Part shown: one piece after another, positions 45,513-54,834 of the stretch
Layout: each line of letters opens with the position of its first letter
How positions within the stretch are numbered: the stretch's first letter is position 1
Origin: Geobacter sp.
GTDB lineage: Bacteria; Desulfobacterota; Desulfuromonadia; Geobacterales; Pseudopelobacteraceae
DNA: 64,000 nt
Reading direction: 5' to 3'
Assembly (NCBI GenBank): GCA_003574895.1
Contig: PJFB01000004.1
Location: 62,001 to 126,000, forward strand
Program-made: the position numbers and the translations under genes
The notes under the pieces: model-generated
Databases searched by the model: none
What the model was told of the DNA's origin: nothing
What the model saw: the letters and a program-made list of their open reading frames with translations, nothing else

Positions 45513-46388
45513 TCAGACCTTTTTCTGGATCTTCCGGCCCATGAGCCCGGTCGGCCTCACCAGCAGGACCAATACGAGGATGGCAAAGGCTATGGCATCC
45601 CGGTAGGAAGAATAACCGGCTGCCACGCCAAAAACCTCGGTAACCCCCAGTAGCAGTCCACCGAGCATGGCGCCCGGTATGGAGCCGATCCCTCCCAAAA
45701 CAGCTGCGGCAAAGGCCTTCAAGCCCGCCATCAGGCCCATGTTGAACGATACTGCGTTATACAGCAACCCCACCAACACGCCACCGGCAGCCGCCAGGGC
45801 GGAACCGATAGCAAAGGTGAAGGAGATGACCATGTTTACGTTGATACCCATCAGGGCGGCGGTATTGTAATCCTCTGATGTCGCCCGCATCGCCTTGCCG
45901 ATCTTGGTTTTCTGAACGATGAATTCCAGGGCGATCATGAGGGAAGCAGATACCCCGATGATCAGGAGTTGCAGCGTCGAGATGTCGGCGCCACCGACAT
46001 GGATCTGTTGCACAGGAAAGGCATTTTCCGGGAATCCCTTGGCGTCGGCGCCGAAGATCATCTGGGCCAGGGTGGATAAAAAGATCGAAACCCCGATGGC
46101 AGAGATGAGCGCGGACAGCCGCGACGATTTTCGTAGCGGGCGGTAGGCTATACGTTCGATCACAACGCCAAGCACCATGCAAAACACCATGGCAATGATC
46201 ATTGCCACAAAGAAGTTCAGTTTGAATACCGACACCATCAGCAGGCCGATAAAGGCGCCGGCCATGAAGATTTCGCCGTGGGCGAAATTGATCAGCGTGA
46301 TGATGCCGTAGACCATGGTATAGCCCAAGGCAATCAGTGCATAGGTACTTCCGAGGGCAACGCCGTTGATCAATTGCTGGAATAGCAT
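45513..46388 (-). CDS. livH: LivH branched-chain amino acid ABC permease
   Basis: A 291-residue permease with LivH markers: NGVALGSTYALIALGYTMVY, GIITLINFAHGEIFM, GKAMRATSEDYNTAALMGIN and GGIGSIPGAMLGG. It is the first of the four-gene HMGF unit and is separated from livK by a terminator-like hairpin and a 240-bp spacer. Confidence 0.94.
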   Translation of the reverse strand: MLFQQLINGVALGSTYALIALGYTMVYGIITLINFAHGEIFMAGAFIGLLMVSVFKLNFFVAMIIAMVFCMVLGVVIERIAYRPLRKSSRLSALISAIGVSIFLSTLAQMIFGADAKGFPENAFPVQQIHVGGADISTLQLLIIGVSASLMIALEFIVQKTKIGKAMRATSEDYNTAALMGINVNMVISFTFAIGSALAAAGGVLVGLLYNAVSFNMGLMAGLKAFAAAVLGGIGSIPGAMLGGLLLGVTEVFGVAAGYSSYRDAIAFAILVLVLLVRPTGLMGRKIQKKV

Positions 46389-46582
46389 AGGTGATCTTTC
46401 TCCCTTTTAAACCTGGCCCCGAAAAACAGGCAGCTTCTAACCGGCTAAAACGTTAGTCAAAATATTTCAGACAATTTCAATTGCAGCACAACTACTTGAA
46501 TATTACTCCGTTACGCCGTGTTTCAAAACAACTATCGAATTATCTTGTTCACATTGATCCCAACACATTTTCAGATTACAAA

Positions 46583-46609
46583 AACGGCCCCGCTGATCGC
46601 GGGGCCGTT
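46583..46609 (-). terminator. Terminator downstream of livK
   Basis: An 11-bp perfect GC stem (aacggccccgc / gcggggccgtt) with a 5-nt loop, followed on the minus strand by TTTT. It lies just past the livK stop and may leave partial read-through into livHMGF. Confidence 0.85.
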
Positions 46610-46628
46610 GGCTGAAAAATATACTTTA

Positions 46629-47798
46629 TCAATCCATCTTGACAGGAACTTTGGCCTTGAGGGTGAATTTGCCACCCTTTACGACCAGCAGGGCCAGCGG
46701 AGACTTGATCGGCTCGCGATTCGCCTGCATGCTGATGGTGCCGGAAACACCCTCGAACTTCTTGGTCTGGGCCAATGTGCCCTTGAAGACCTTCGGATCA
46801 ATGCTGTTGGCGCGCTTCATGGCGTCTGCCAGAAGCATGATGGCATCGTAGCCCTGGGCGTCAAACAGGCCAGGCTCGGCACCGTTGAATTTTTTCTTGA
46901 ATGCTTCAACAAACTTTGCGGTAACAGGAGAGGCCTGCTCGGGGGAGAACCCGAGAGCTGACATGGTCCCTTCAACCGCATCGCCACCCAGTTCGATCAG
47001 CTTGGGCGAGAAGAGGCCGTCGCCGCCGAACATATTGGCTTTGAGCCCCTGCTTACGGGCTTCTTTCATGATCAAGGCACCTTCGGTGTAGTAACCGGAG
47101 AAGAAGATGACATCCGGTTTCTTGGCCTTGATGTTGGTGATCTGGGCGCTGAAGTCCTTATCGCCGTCCTTGACCTTTTCGTCGGCTACGATTTCGATTC
47201 CCTTGCCCTTGGCGGCATCGCGGAAAGTCTGGGAAAGACCGACACTGTAGTCGTTGTTGTCGGAGGTGATGATAGCCACCTTCTTGTAGCCCATATCCTT
47301 GGCAAAGAAATCGATGCAGGCCGGAATGGCTACGCTGTCCAGCAGGGTGTCGCGGTAGATGAAATCGCCGTTTTCAACGACTCCCGGGCCAGTGGCGCCG
47401 GCAGAGAGAAGCACTACGCCGGCTTTCTGGGCGATAGGAGCGGCAACCTTGGTGATGCCGGTGGTCGGGTCGCCGACAATGGCAACCACGTTGTCGCGGC
47501 TGATCAGCTTCTGGGTGACGGAGGCGCCTTCCTGCTTGTCGCCGCGATCGTCAGCTTCAACGATTTCTATTTTCTTGCCCAGCACGCCGCCGGCCGCATT
47601 GACCTCTTCCGCGGCCATCTTCATCCCTTCCAGGGTTGGCTTGCCGAACATGGCCACATCGCCGGTCAGAGCACCAAGGAAGCCGATTTTGATCGTATCA
47701 GCGGCTGACTTTGCCTCTTCCTTTTTCTTACACCCGGCCGTTACCGACATGGCCAGCGCACCGGACAGAAGCAGTGCAGCAATCTTCTTGAAGTTCAT
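46629..47798 (-). CDS. livK: LivK/LivJ-type branched-chain amino acid binding lipoprotein
   Basis: A 389-residue periplasmic type I binding protein. The signal ends in a lipobox (AMSVTAGCKKKEE), so it is anchored. The mature fold includes IKIGFLGALTGDVAMFG, AAEEVNAAGGVLGKKIE and GVVLLSAGATGPGV. It supplies livHMGF. ATG 47798 has GGAGGG upstream. Confidence 0.93.
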   Translation of the reverse strand: MNFKKIAALLLSGALAMSVTAGCKKKEEAKSAADTIKIGFLGALTGDVAMFGKPTLEGMKMAAEEVNAAGGVLGKKIEIVEADDRGDKQEGASVTQKLISRDNVVAIVGDPTTGITKVAAPIAQKAGVVLLSAGATGPGVVENGDFIYRDTLLDSVAIPACIDFFAKDMGYKKVAIITSDNNDYSVGLSQTFRDAAKGKGIEIVADEKVKDGDKDFSAQITNIKAKKPDVIFFSGYYTEGALIMKEARKQGLKANMFGGDGLFSPKLIELGGDAVEGTMSALGFSPEQASPVTAKFVEAFKKKFNGAEPGLFDAQGYDAIMLLADAMKRANSIDPKVFKGTLAQTKKFEGVSGTISMQANREPIKSPLALLVVKGGKFTLKAKVPVKMD

Positions 47799-47831
47799 AA
47801 ATCCCTCCTGTGAGAGTTCGATGGTTATGGG

Positions 47832-48119
47832 TTAACGACCCGGTTTCCCCAGGGTGTTAAGAAGGTCTTCCGTCTCTTTCAGCTTCTGCTCGAGTTTTTT
47901 CAGATCTTCTGCCGAATAGACCTTCTTGCCCTTTTTGATTTCGGTGTTGATCCGTTTGATCTTCTGCTGAATGCTATCCACTTGGTCCTTGCACCCTTTG
48001 GAGATCAGCAGGCACTCGTCTTTCCCGGCTTTGGGCGCATCTTGCGCAATAGCAGCGCTGGCGGTGGAGAGAGCAAATGCTGTCAGTACGGCGATCAGAA
48101 TTCTTTTCATGGTTTTCAT
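47832..48119 (-). CDS. Small secreted coiled-coil protein, 95 aa
   Basis: A 95-residue protein with a signal peptide (ILIAVLTAFALSTASAAIAQ). The mature part has two Cys (DECLLISKGCKD) followed by a charged helical stretch (QKIKRINTEIKKGKKVYS and EDLKKLEQKLKETEDLL), predicted as a coiled coil. It lies 33 bp before livK on the same strand and may be cotranscribed. The function is not recognised. An internal ATG at 48110 is a possible alternative start. Confidence 0.75.
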   Translation of the reverse strand: MKTMKRILIAVLTAFALSTASAAIAQDAPKAGKDECLLISKGCKDQVDSIQQKIKRINTEIKKGKKVYSAEDLKKLEQKLKETEDLLNTLGKPGR

Positions 48120-48157
48120 GCCCCTTTCTAGTGTAAGTCGGATTAATGGTATCATAC

Positions 48158-48187
48158 CGTATGGGCACGGCAAGCCGTGCCCATACG
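48158..48187. repeat. 30-bp perfect hairpin
   Basis: cgtatgggcacggc / gccgtgcccatacg (14-bp arms, AA tip) lies between the porin stop and the small secreted protein gene. It may be a REP-like element or a terminator for the porin. Confidence 0.85.
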
Positions 48188-48200
48188 TAATTCATGGGAA

Positions 48201-49601
48201 TTAGAATGAGTATTTGAACATAACCTTGGCATCATACGGATTAACCGGTGTCTCGTTGTTGAGCGCAACATCTTTGTAATAGTCGCCCAGGAACACATAG
48301 GCGGCGCGAACGCCGACCGACAGGTTCTCAAGCAGCTTGTAGCTGGCCTCGGCATTGATCTCGGTGCCCAGGTAGTTGCTCTTGTGCTTGGCTCCACCAA
48401 GGCCGTTATCTTTGGCCACTGCGGCAAAACCGGCGTTGGCGGCGGTGCTCAGCTTGTCGGTAACAGGAAGATCATAACCGATATAGCCGCCGATCTGGCC
48501 CTGGCCGAAGTTGCCGGTGGTGGCAATGATCGAGTTGTCGGTGGTCATGGCGTTCTTGTCGCGGCCCAGGATAACCATTTCGTTGTTCCAGTAGCCATGC
48601 TCGGCAACAGCCGCATTGTCAAAGACAGAATAGAAGGCGTTGCTGTGGCCGGTAGCGCTGTCCTCGCCGGACACGTAGAGGAACTCGACGCGGGCGGTAC
48701 CGGGGCCGACGTTATACTTGGCGCCGGTATTGAGAGCCCAGGCTGTGGTGGAGCGCTTGTCAACCGTACCGGCCTGGAAGATACCGAAGCCGTTCACGGT
48801 CAGGGGGCCACTGGTGTATTCGGCGTTCAGACCGAAGCTGCTGAGCTTGACATCCTGCTGGGAAATGTCGAACAGATTGTTGCTATTGGTAGTATTCGAG
48901 TCGTTACGGAAGAAGTAGTAGGCTGCGCCCACTTTCAGGTCCTTGCTCACTTCGTATTTGCCGTCCAATACGAACAGGTCGTTTGTCATGTGCCCCAGAA
49001 CGTTGTCCTGGGCAAGACCGGTGTCATTGAAGCGGAAGTAGCCGATGGAAGGGGTAAACTTGTCGTAGCTGCTGGAAAAGGCGATACCGGCCATGTCGGC
49101 GTCGAACAGGATGCTTTTGAAGGAGTCGTTATAGGGCATCATGCCGAGCCGCATGTTGACGTTCTTGAAAATATTGGCATCCAGGTAAACGCTTTTGGTT
49201 TCAAAGTTCACGGTATCCGCGCCCACGGCACCGCCCTGATTGCGACCAACGGCATAGGCACTGTTGCCCCAGTAAGCGTAGTCCAGCTCAAAGGCGGTGA
49301 CCAACTTGAGGTCGGCGTTGGCCTTGGCGGTGTAACCGAGGCGGGCGCGCTGTTCAACGAAGTTTGCGGAGTACACATGTTTGGGCTGACCAAAAGGAAC
49401 GTACTGGGTATCCCCGCCCCAGCCCGCTGCCAGACCGTAATTGCTAGGTAGCGTGGTCGTGCCGGTGCCATTGAAGTTGGAGTTGATGTACTGGGCCTGA
49501 AACATTCCGTGGAACTCGTTTTCCAGCGCCATTGCCGGAACGGTTGTGGCGACAGTCAGGCCCAATGCGGCCAGCGCTGCCAGGACATTGCTTTTCTTCA
49601 T
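48201..49601 (-). CDS. Outer-membrane porin-like beta barrel
   Basis: A 466-residue outer-membrane protein with a signal peptide (MKKSNVLAALAALGLTVATTVPAMA). Alternating amphipathic strands run throughout (RLGMMPYNDSFKSILFD, GAAYYFFRNDSNTTN), ending in a C-terminal Phe (VMFKYSF), the usual barrel-assembly signal. No large globular domain is present. It lies 72 bp after glnQ on the same strand, between two amino-acid uptake systems, so an uptake channel for amino acids is plausible. ATG 49601 has GGAGGAAG upstream. Confidence 0.85.
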   Translation of the reverse strand: MKKSNVLAALAALGLTVATTVPAMALENEFHGMFQAQYINSNFNGTGTTTLPSNYGLAAGWGGDTQYVPFGQPKHVYSANFVEQRARLGYTAKANADLKLVTAFELDYAYWGNSAYAVGRNQGGAVGADTVNFETKSVYLDANIFKNVNMRLGMMPYNDSFKSILFDADMAGIAFSSSYDKFTPSIGYFRFNDTGLAQDNVLGHMTNDLFVLDGKYEVSKDLKVGAAYYFFRNDSNTTNSNNLFDISQQDVKLSSFGLNAEYTSGPLTVNGFGIFQAGTVDKRSTTAWALNTGAKYNVGPGTARVEFLYVSGEDSATGHSNAFYSVFDNAAVAEHGYWNNEMVILGRDKNAMTTDNSIIATTGNFGQGQIGGYIGYDLPVTDKLSTAANAGFAAVAKDNGLGGAKHKSNYLGTEINAEASYKLLENLSVGVRAAYVFLGDYYKDVALNNETPVNPYDAKVMFKYSF

Positions 49602-49673
49602 CGTACTTCCTCCTTGTGGTGTGATGACTAACACTAAATTCTTCCCGATGAGGGAATACTACATACCGACTCT

Positions 49674-50417
49674 CTACAGAATCTGGCTCAAAAACAGCTT
49701 GGCCCGTTCGTGGGTGGGATTGGTGAAAAAGTGTTCAGGAGTCCCTTCCTCCACGATCCGGCCGTGGTCCATGAAAATCACCCGGTCGGCCACTTCCCGG
49801 GCAAACCCCATCTCATGCGTTACCACCACCATGGTCATCCCCTCCCGAGCCAGGGTTTTCATTACATCCAGCACTTCACCGATCATCTCCGGATCAAGGG
49901 CCGAAGTCGGTTCATCGAACAGGATCGCCTTGGGATTCATGGCCAGTGAACGGGCAATGGCCACCCGCTGTTGTTGCCCGCCGGAGAGCTTGGCAGGATA
50001 GGCTGCGGCCTTTTCGGCAATGCCTACCTTATGCAGCAGTTCCATGGCAATCTTTTCAGCTTCCTGCCGGTCCCTCTTGCGGACCACAATCTGGGCCAGG
50101 GTCAGGTTTTCAAGTACTGTTTTGTGGGGGAATAGATTGAATGACTGGAAGACCATCCCCACCTCTTCACGAACCTTGCAGATGTCCACCTTGGGATTGC
50201 TGACATCCATGCCGTCAACGATGATCTTGCCGCGGTCTATGGTTTCCAACCGGTTTATGGAGCGCAGGATGGTGCTCTTTCCCGAACCGCTGGGACCTAT
50301 GATGACAACCTTTTCACCGTCCCGAACGCTGAAGGAGATATCGTCCAGGGCCTGAAAGGAGCCGAAGTATTTGCATACCCCGCTCACTTCGATCATGGGC
50401 CTGTTATCTGCCGTCAT
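49674..50417 (-). CDS. glnQ: GlnQ-type polar amino acid ABC ATPase
   Basis: A 247-residue ATPase: Walker [11 protein letters not shown]-loop [16 protein letters not shown], signature [10 protein letters not shown], Walker [15 protein letters not shown] and VTHEMGFA. The FNLFPH variant and [12 protein letters not shown] end fit the polar amino-acid class. It overlaps the permease gene by 14 bp. Confidence 0.94.
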   Translation of the reverse strand: MTADNRPMIEVSGVCKYFGSFQALDDISFSVRDGEKVVIIGPSGSGKSTILRSINRLETIDRGKIIVDGMDVSNPKVDICKVREEVGMVFQSFNLFPHKTVLENLTLAQIVVRKRDRQEAEKIAMELLHKVGIAEKAAAYPAKLSGGQQQRVAIARSLAMNPKAILFDEPTSALDPEMIGEVLDVMKTLAREGMTMVVVTHEMGFAREVADRVIFMDHGRIVEEGTPEHFFTNPTHERAKLFLSQIL

Positions 50418-51192
50418 TGAGACGTTCCTCCATGATGCCGATCAACTTGGAAAAGAACAGGGTCATGACCAGGTAGATCAGGGCGATAACAGTATAGGTC
50501 TCAAAATAGCTGAAGGTCTCGGAAGCGTACTCACGACCGCGGCGCAACAGGTCGGAAACGGCCAGGATCGAGACCAGCGATGAATCCTTGAGCAGGGCAA
50601 TGAACTCGTTGCCGATGGGCGGCAGCACCACCTTGAAGGCCTGGGGCAGTATGACCTGGCGCATGGCCTGGCCGCGGGACATGCCCAGGGAGAGCGCCGC
50701 TTCCATCTGTCCTTTGGGGATGGATTGGATGCCGGCCCGGAAGATCTCGCCCATGTAGGCGCCATAGCAGACCGCCATGGCTATGATGGCGCTGACCATA
50801 TCGGGGATTTTTACGAAACGGCCAAGGGCATAGTAGATGTAGAAGAGTTGGACCAGCAGCGGAATGCCGCGGATTACCTCGACATAGAGCGAAGCCAGCC
50901 CGTTGATGAAGCGGTTGGTCGAGATTCTTCCCAGCCCGGCTATGAGCCCGACGACGATGGCCAGCAGGATGGAACCCAGGGTAACCTTGAACGTAACCAG
51001 GATACCATCCGGAACGAACTTGAAGATCGCCATGTACTGGTCAGATCGGCCGAACGCCAGGAAAAGACAAAGTGCGATTGCACCGAAAAAAGCGATTCGC
51101 CAGGCCGTAAACAAGCCCGAATCGCTTTTGTGCGGTATGGCGGCGCCATCGCCGACTTCAATCGCTTTATGTGGAGACTGATTATCTGTCAT
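50404..51192 (-). CDS. glnP: GlnP-type polar amino acid ABC permease
   Basis: A 262-residue His/Glu/Gln-type permease. After a cytoplasmic N-terminus come helices with [42 protein letters not shown] and the EAA-like loop [27 protein letters not shown] 51192 is chosen by length; no good ribosome-binding site is visible, which fits coupling to the upstream gene. A GC hairpin separates it from the binding-protein gene. Confidence 0.9.
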   Translation of the reverse strand: MTDNQSPHKAIEVGDGAAIPHKSDSGLFTAWRIAFFGAIALCLFLAFGRSDQYMAIFKFVPDGILVTFKVTLGSILLAIVVGLIAGLGRISTNRFINGLASLYVEVIRGIPLLVQLFYIYYALGRFVKIPDMVSAIIAMAVCYGAYMGEIFRAGIQSIPKGQMEAALSLGMSRGQAMRQVILPQAFKVVLPPIGNEFIALLKDSSLVSILAVSDLLRRGREYASETFSYFETYTVIALIYLVMTLFFSKLIGIMEERLNDGR

Positions 51193-51201
51193 GACAAGAT
51201 T

Positions 51202-51228
51202 GCCGGGGCGAGCAAAGCCCGCCCCGGC
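51202..51228 (-). terminator. Intercistronic hairpin between glnH and glnP
   Basis: A 9-bp perfect GC stem (gccggggcg / cgccccggc) with a 9-nt loop between the binding-protein stop and the permease start. Such hairpins often let the binding protein be made in excess by protecting its message or ending most transcripts. Confidence 0.65.
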
Positions 51229-51236
51229 CAATCAAT

Positions 51237-51980
51237 TTACTTGACCCATTTGCTATGGATTTTAACGTCCAGCTTCTTGGCCTTTACCGCCTTGATTCCT
51301 TTGTTCAAAAGGGCAACCAGTTCTGTGTTCCCCTTCTTGACCACTATGCCATAGGCCTCTTTGGTAAAAGACTTGCCTACAACTTTGAATTTATCCCTGT
51401 ATTCCTTCTTCTGGAGGGCGAAGTGAGCCGCAACCGGCTCATCGCAGACAACGCCGGAAATGCGGCCAGCTGCCATGTCTTCAAAAGCCAGGCCGATCTC
51501 GTCATAGGTCTTCAGCTCGACACCGGCAACCTTCTTGATTTCGAATGCGCCTGTCGTACCGATCTGGGCGCCGACTTTCTTGCCTTTCAGGTTGGCAATG
51601 ACCTTGGAGGTCTTGTCGGTCTTGGGCACGACCAGGATCTGCCCGATGCTGGTGTACGGTTCGGTAAAGTCATACTTGGCTTGGCGTTCTTTGGTTATCG
51701 TAACGGATGAGATAATGGCGTCGTACTGGCCCGAGTCAAGGCCGGCAAAGATACCGTCCCAGGCGGTATTCTTGAACTCGACCGTAACCCCTGCCTCTTT
51801 TGCCACTGCATTCATGAAGTCGATGTCATAACCAACAATTTTCTTATTGGCATCGACCATTTCCATCGGCGGCCAAGTAGCGTCGGTTGCTACCTTTATG
51901 CTTTTGGGAGCGGCAAATGCGGTCACGGAGAGGGCAGCAACCAAAGTCACGGTTGCGGTGAGTGTGCGGAAAAACTTCAT
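51237..51980 (-). CDS. glnH: GlnH-type polar amino acid binding protein
   Basis: A 247-residue periplasmic type II binding protein. Signal peptide MKFFRTLTATVTLVAALSVTAFA; mature fold with IKVATDATWPPMEMVD, IVGYDIDFMNAVAKEAG, FKNTAWDGIFAGLDSGQYDAI and GKKVGAQIGTTGAF. ATG 51980 has GGAGGAG upstream. It is the first gene of glnHPQ; glutamine or another polar amino acid is the likely ligand. Confidence 0.92.
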   Translation of the reverse strand: MKFFRTLTATVTLVAALSVTAFAAPKSIKVATDATWPPMEMVDANKKIVGYDIDFMNAVAKEAGVTVEFKNTAWDGIFAGLDSGQYDAIISSVTITKERQAKYDFTEPYTSIGQILVVPKTDKTSKVIANLKGKKVGAQIGTTGAFEIKKVAGVELKTYDEIGLAFEDMAAGRISGVVCDEPVAAHFALQKKEYRDKFKVVGKSFTKEAYGIVVKKGNTELVALLNKGIKAVKAKKLDVKIHSKWVK

Positions 51981-52203
51981 AGACTCCTCCTTTTTTTGGT
52001 TAAACTGAAAAATACAATGGTAAAACCAAATCGATCTTTTATTGGATGCGCAAGCTGTTGTCAACAAAAAATCTCTTAATTGTTAAACTGTTGTAACCTT
52101 GCTACACTTTTGTAATTTTTCTTGCTCTCTTCAGGGGCTTCGTCTATGAAGAATGGCGAACAATATTTTGATAACAGTAAAAAATCAGATGGAGCCATCG
52201 GTA

Positions 52204-53136
52204 ATGAACAAGTTCAAGGCAGCCGTGCTGCTGCTGACCACTACATTTTTCTGGGGTGTAACTTTTACGGTCGTCAAACAGGCTGTGGAAAGCGTTGATG
52301 TTTTCGTGTTCCTGGCACAGCGCTTTATCCTGGCATTCATACTTATTCTGCCGATCAGCGCCATCAAGGGCAGGCAACTGAATCGCCGCACAGTGCGGCA
52401 GGGATGTTTTATGGGGCTGTTCCTGTTCGGAGCATACGCTTTCCAGACCTTGGCCCTACAATACACCAGCGCCTCCAATACCGCTTTTCTGACCGGCCTG
52501 AATGTGGTGATGGTTCCGGTCATTGCCTCTCTGATACTGCGCCACCGCATTGCCATGCCGATCAAGATCGCCGTGGCCCTGTCCGTGGCCGGTCTGTTCC
52601 TGTTATGTGGCAACGGCACCCTGAATTTCAACTCCGGTGATGTCCTGGCTGCCGCCTGTGCGATCTGCGTCTCGCTGCATCTTATCTATACCGGGGAGTT
52701 CGCCCGCAGCAGCGACTTTTACTGGCTGACCGCAGTACAGTTGGGCATGGTGGCCATGTTAAGCTCCGTTTTCGCCCTGGCACGCGGGAAGCAGGTCCTG
52801 ATCTGGTATCCACACCTGTTGTGGACCCTCCTGGTCTGCGCGGTGATTGCCACTGTCTTTGCCTTCCTGGTGCAGACCTCCATGCAACGCTACATCAGTC
52901 ACACAAAAACAGCGTTGATCTTCTGCACTGAACCTGTTTTCGCAGCAATCTATGCCTGGTTTGCCATCAACGAGCGCCTGGGACTTTACGGGATTGCCGG
53001 GGCTTTATTGATATTAGCCGGAATGATAGTATCCATTATGCCGGAGAAGGAAGAGCAAGAAACCATTGCCGCACCTCAGAAGGAACCGGCTGCACCCGGG
53101 GCGGACAACCCGGACGGGTGTCAGGCGATCAAGTAA
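52204..53136 (+). CDS. EamA-family transporter
   Basis: A 310-residue membrane protein with ten helices (LLLTTTFFWGVTFTVVKQAV at the N-terminus, TKTALIFCTEPVFAAIYAWF near the end) and a charged C-terminal tail rich in Glu and Pro. ATG 52204 has GGAG 9 bp upstream; longer frames begin at 52153 and 52189. It is divergent from glnHPQ across a 223-bp AT-rich spacer and convergent with the next gene. The substrate is unknown. Confidence 0.88.
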   Translation: MNKFKAAVLLLTTTFFWGVTFTVVKQAVESVDVFVFLAQRFILAFILILPISAIKGRQLNRRTVRQGCFMGLFLFGAYAFQTLALQYTSASNTAFLTGLNVVMVPVIASLILRHRIAMPIKIAVALSVAGLFLLCGNGTLNFNSGDVLAAACAICVSLHLIYTGEFARSSDFYWLTAVQLGMVAMLSSVFALARGKQVLIWYPHLLWTLLVCAVIATVFAFLVQTSMQRYISHTKTALIFCTEPVFAAIYAWFAINERLGLYGIAGALLILAGMIVSIMPEKEEQETIAAPQKEPAAPGADNPDGCQAIK

Positions 53137-53147
53137 CAGCGACAAAA

Positions 53148-53176
53148 AAATGGCCTGTTTCAACAACAGGCCATTT
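53148..53176. terminator. Bidirectional terminator
   Basis: A 12-bp perfect stem (aaatggcctgtt / aacaggccattt) with a 5-nt loop, preceded by an A-run and followed by T-rich sequence, between two convergent genes. Confidence 0.9.
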
Positions 53177-53199
53177 CTCACAACTTATAATCGGCAATC

Positions 53200-54486
53200 T
53201 CACTTTGTGGCTTGATACTCGTCAAGCGCACTCTTCATGCCTACCATATCGCGGATTTCGCTCCATTCCTTGTTATCGACGGCAGCCTCTTCGCCCTTCA
53301 TCAGTCCGAGAATCTCGAAATAATCCTGCTGGTATTTGCTCTTCTTTACCACATCAGCCGCCTTGCATCTAACCAGATACACGGTCTGAACAGACTGGTG
53401 GTCCCAGGCGCGCCAGTACTGTTCATCCTTTACTCCGACGTACTTGTGCCCTTCCAAGGCCTTGATCACCGCCTTGGTTTCAAAGGTTTTGGCACGTTCA
53501 ACCGCCTCCTTGTACTGATTAAGTATGACATAAGCGGATGCGCCCGATGTGGTCGGATAGCGCTGGTACTTTGCCTCGAACATCTTCACAAAGGCATTCC
53601 CTTTTGGGTAATTGTACACAACCGGCACACTCCACATCCAAGGCAAGGTACCGATGATGCCTTGCATGGCCTCTGGTCCCGCCCCCTGGGCCATGTCGTC
53701 GTTCAGGCTTGGAACAATGATCTGCATCTTGGATTTAAGGCCCATTTCATACGCCTGCTTGACGGCCACCTCCATATCGCGGCCGAAAAGCGACAGTATC
53801 AGCACCTGGGCTTTACTGTCTCGGGCCTGGGCCAAGGCCTTGCTGTAGTCCTGCGTGCCAAGCGGCGTCAAGACTTCGGGATGGGCGTTGGTATCCTTGG
53901 TGGCGGTGAATGACCGGATAACCGATGTAGTGGTCCAACCCCAGGTATAATCGGATGTTATATAGAAGTACTTCTTTCCCGGAAACGTCTTCTGCAGATG
54001 GGCTGACAGCACCTTGCCGGCCGAATATGCGTCATAACACTCCCTGAAAATATGACGGTGACCGTACTCGCCGGTGGTTTCAGTGGAGTAGGTAAGCGTT
54101 CCGAAGAACAACCGGTTCTTCTTGAGCGCCACATCGCCCGTCTCGATCGCCACGGCGCTGGACGAACCGCCGAAAATCATCGGAACCCCCTCAGCGTCGA
54201 ACAACTCCAGGGCATTGGCCTTGGCAATCTCGGGATTAGACTTGGTATCACGGTAGACCAACTGTACCTTCTTGCCCATTATGCCGCCACCCGCATTGAT
54301 TTCTTCCACCGCCATATCGGCGGCCCGCCGTTGGTCAAGTCCCTGTTTCGCGTATGGGCCGGTTTCAGGGTAGTTGAGGCCGATCTTTACCACATCCAGC
54401 GCAGCAGCCGGAAGTGCCGGTAAAATCAATGTGAATACAATCATCCCCAATGCCATCAAATAGGCAAGTCTTTTCATAACATGCAT
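53200..54486 (-). CDS. Branched-chain-type ABC binding protein without adjacent permease
   Basis: A 428-residue periplasmic type I binding protein of the Leu/Ile/Val class: signal MHVMKRLAYLMALGMIVFTL onward, mature start VVKIGLNYPETGPYAKQGLD, AAADMAVEEI-like segment, GVPMIFGGSSSAVA and DYTWGWTTTSVI. No permease or ATPase adjoins it, so it may serve livHMGF 7 kb away or sense its ligand for another system. ATG 54486 has AAGGAGG. Confidence 0.88.
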   Translation of the reverse strand: MHVMKRLAYLMALGMIVFTLILPALPAAALDVVKIGLNYPETGPYAKQGLDQRRAADMAVEEINAGGGIMGKKVQLVYRDTKSNPEIAKANALELFDAEGVPMIFGGSSSAVAIETGDVALKKNRLFFGTLTYSTETTGEYGHRHIFRECYDAYSAGKVLSAHLQKTFPGKKYFYITSDYTWGWTTTSVIRSFTATKDTNAHPEVLTPLGTQDYSKALAQARDSKAQVLILSLFGRDMEVAVKQAYEMGLKSKMQIIVPSLNDDMAQGAGPEAMQGIIGTLPWMWSVPVVYNYPKGNAFVKMFEAKYQRYPTTSGASAYVILNQYKEAVERAKTFETKAVIKALEGHKYVGVKDEQYWRAWDHQSVQTVYLVRCKAADVVKKSKYQQDYFEILGLMKGEEAAVDNKEWSEIRDMVGMKSALDEYQATK

Positions 54487-54834
54487 TGTTTCAAATCCTC
54501 CTTGTCGTTTTCAAACATAGATTTCCACAAACATCTCAAAAACCGTGTTTTATATAACATTGGTTGTTTTTAATTATCTCAACATATCATATTGATATTC
54601 TTAGAGCAATAGCAAGGTTGTTATAAATTAATAAATTACGGACATCCCGACCATCGGTCCATTTAGCACAGGTTTTCGGATGCTTGCCGGGATTTCTCCG
54701 GCTCCCGACCGTGCCAATCACTTCTTCAAACTGAGAAGACAGGTTTTGGAAAAGGGGCAAAATCACGTTGACGACTGCTTGACCCTGATGATAATCTCGC
54801 GACATTCGTATTTTCATTAATACTTCGGAGGTGC
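54487..54834. promoter_or_regulatory. Divergent spacer before the TrpXYZ-like operon
   Basis: 348 bp. The left half is very AT-rich and should hold the promoter of the binding-protein gene. A minus-strand open frame (54587-54817, about 76 codons after MKIRMSRDY) lacks a ribosome-binding site; it could be a gene remnant but is not called. No T-box or other riboswitch pattern was recognised. Confidence 0.4.

Noticed and set aside
54587-54817. Possible small minus-strand gene MKIRMSRDY...
   Set aside because: It lacks a ribosome-binding site and a recognisable domain and overlaps the likely TrpX-like promoter. It could be a remnant, but support is too weak for a call.
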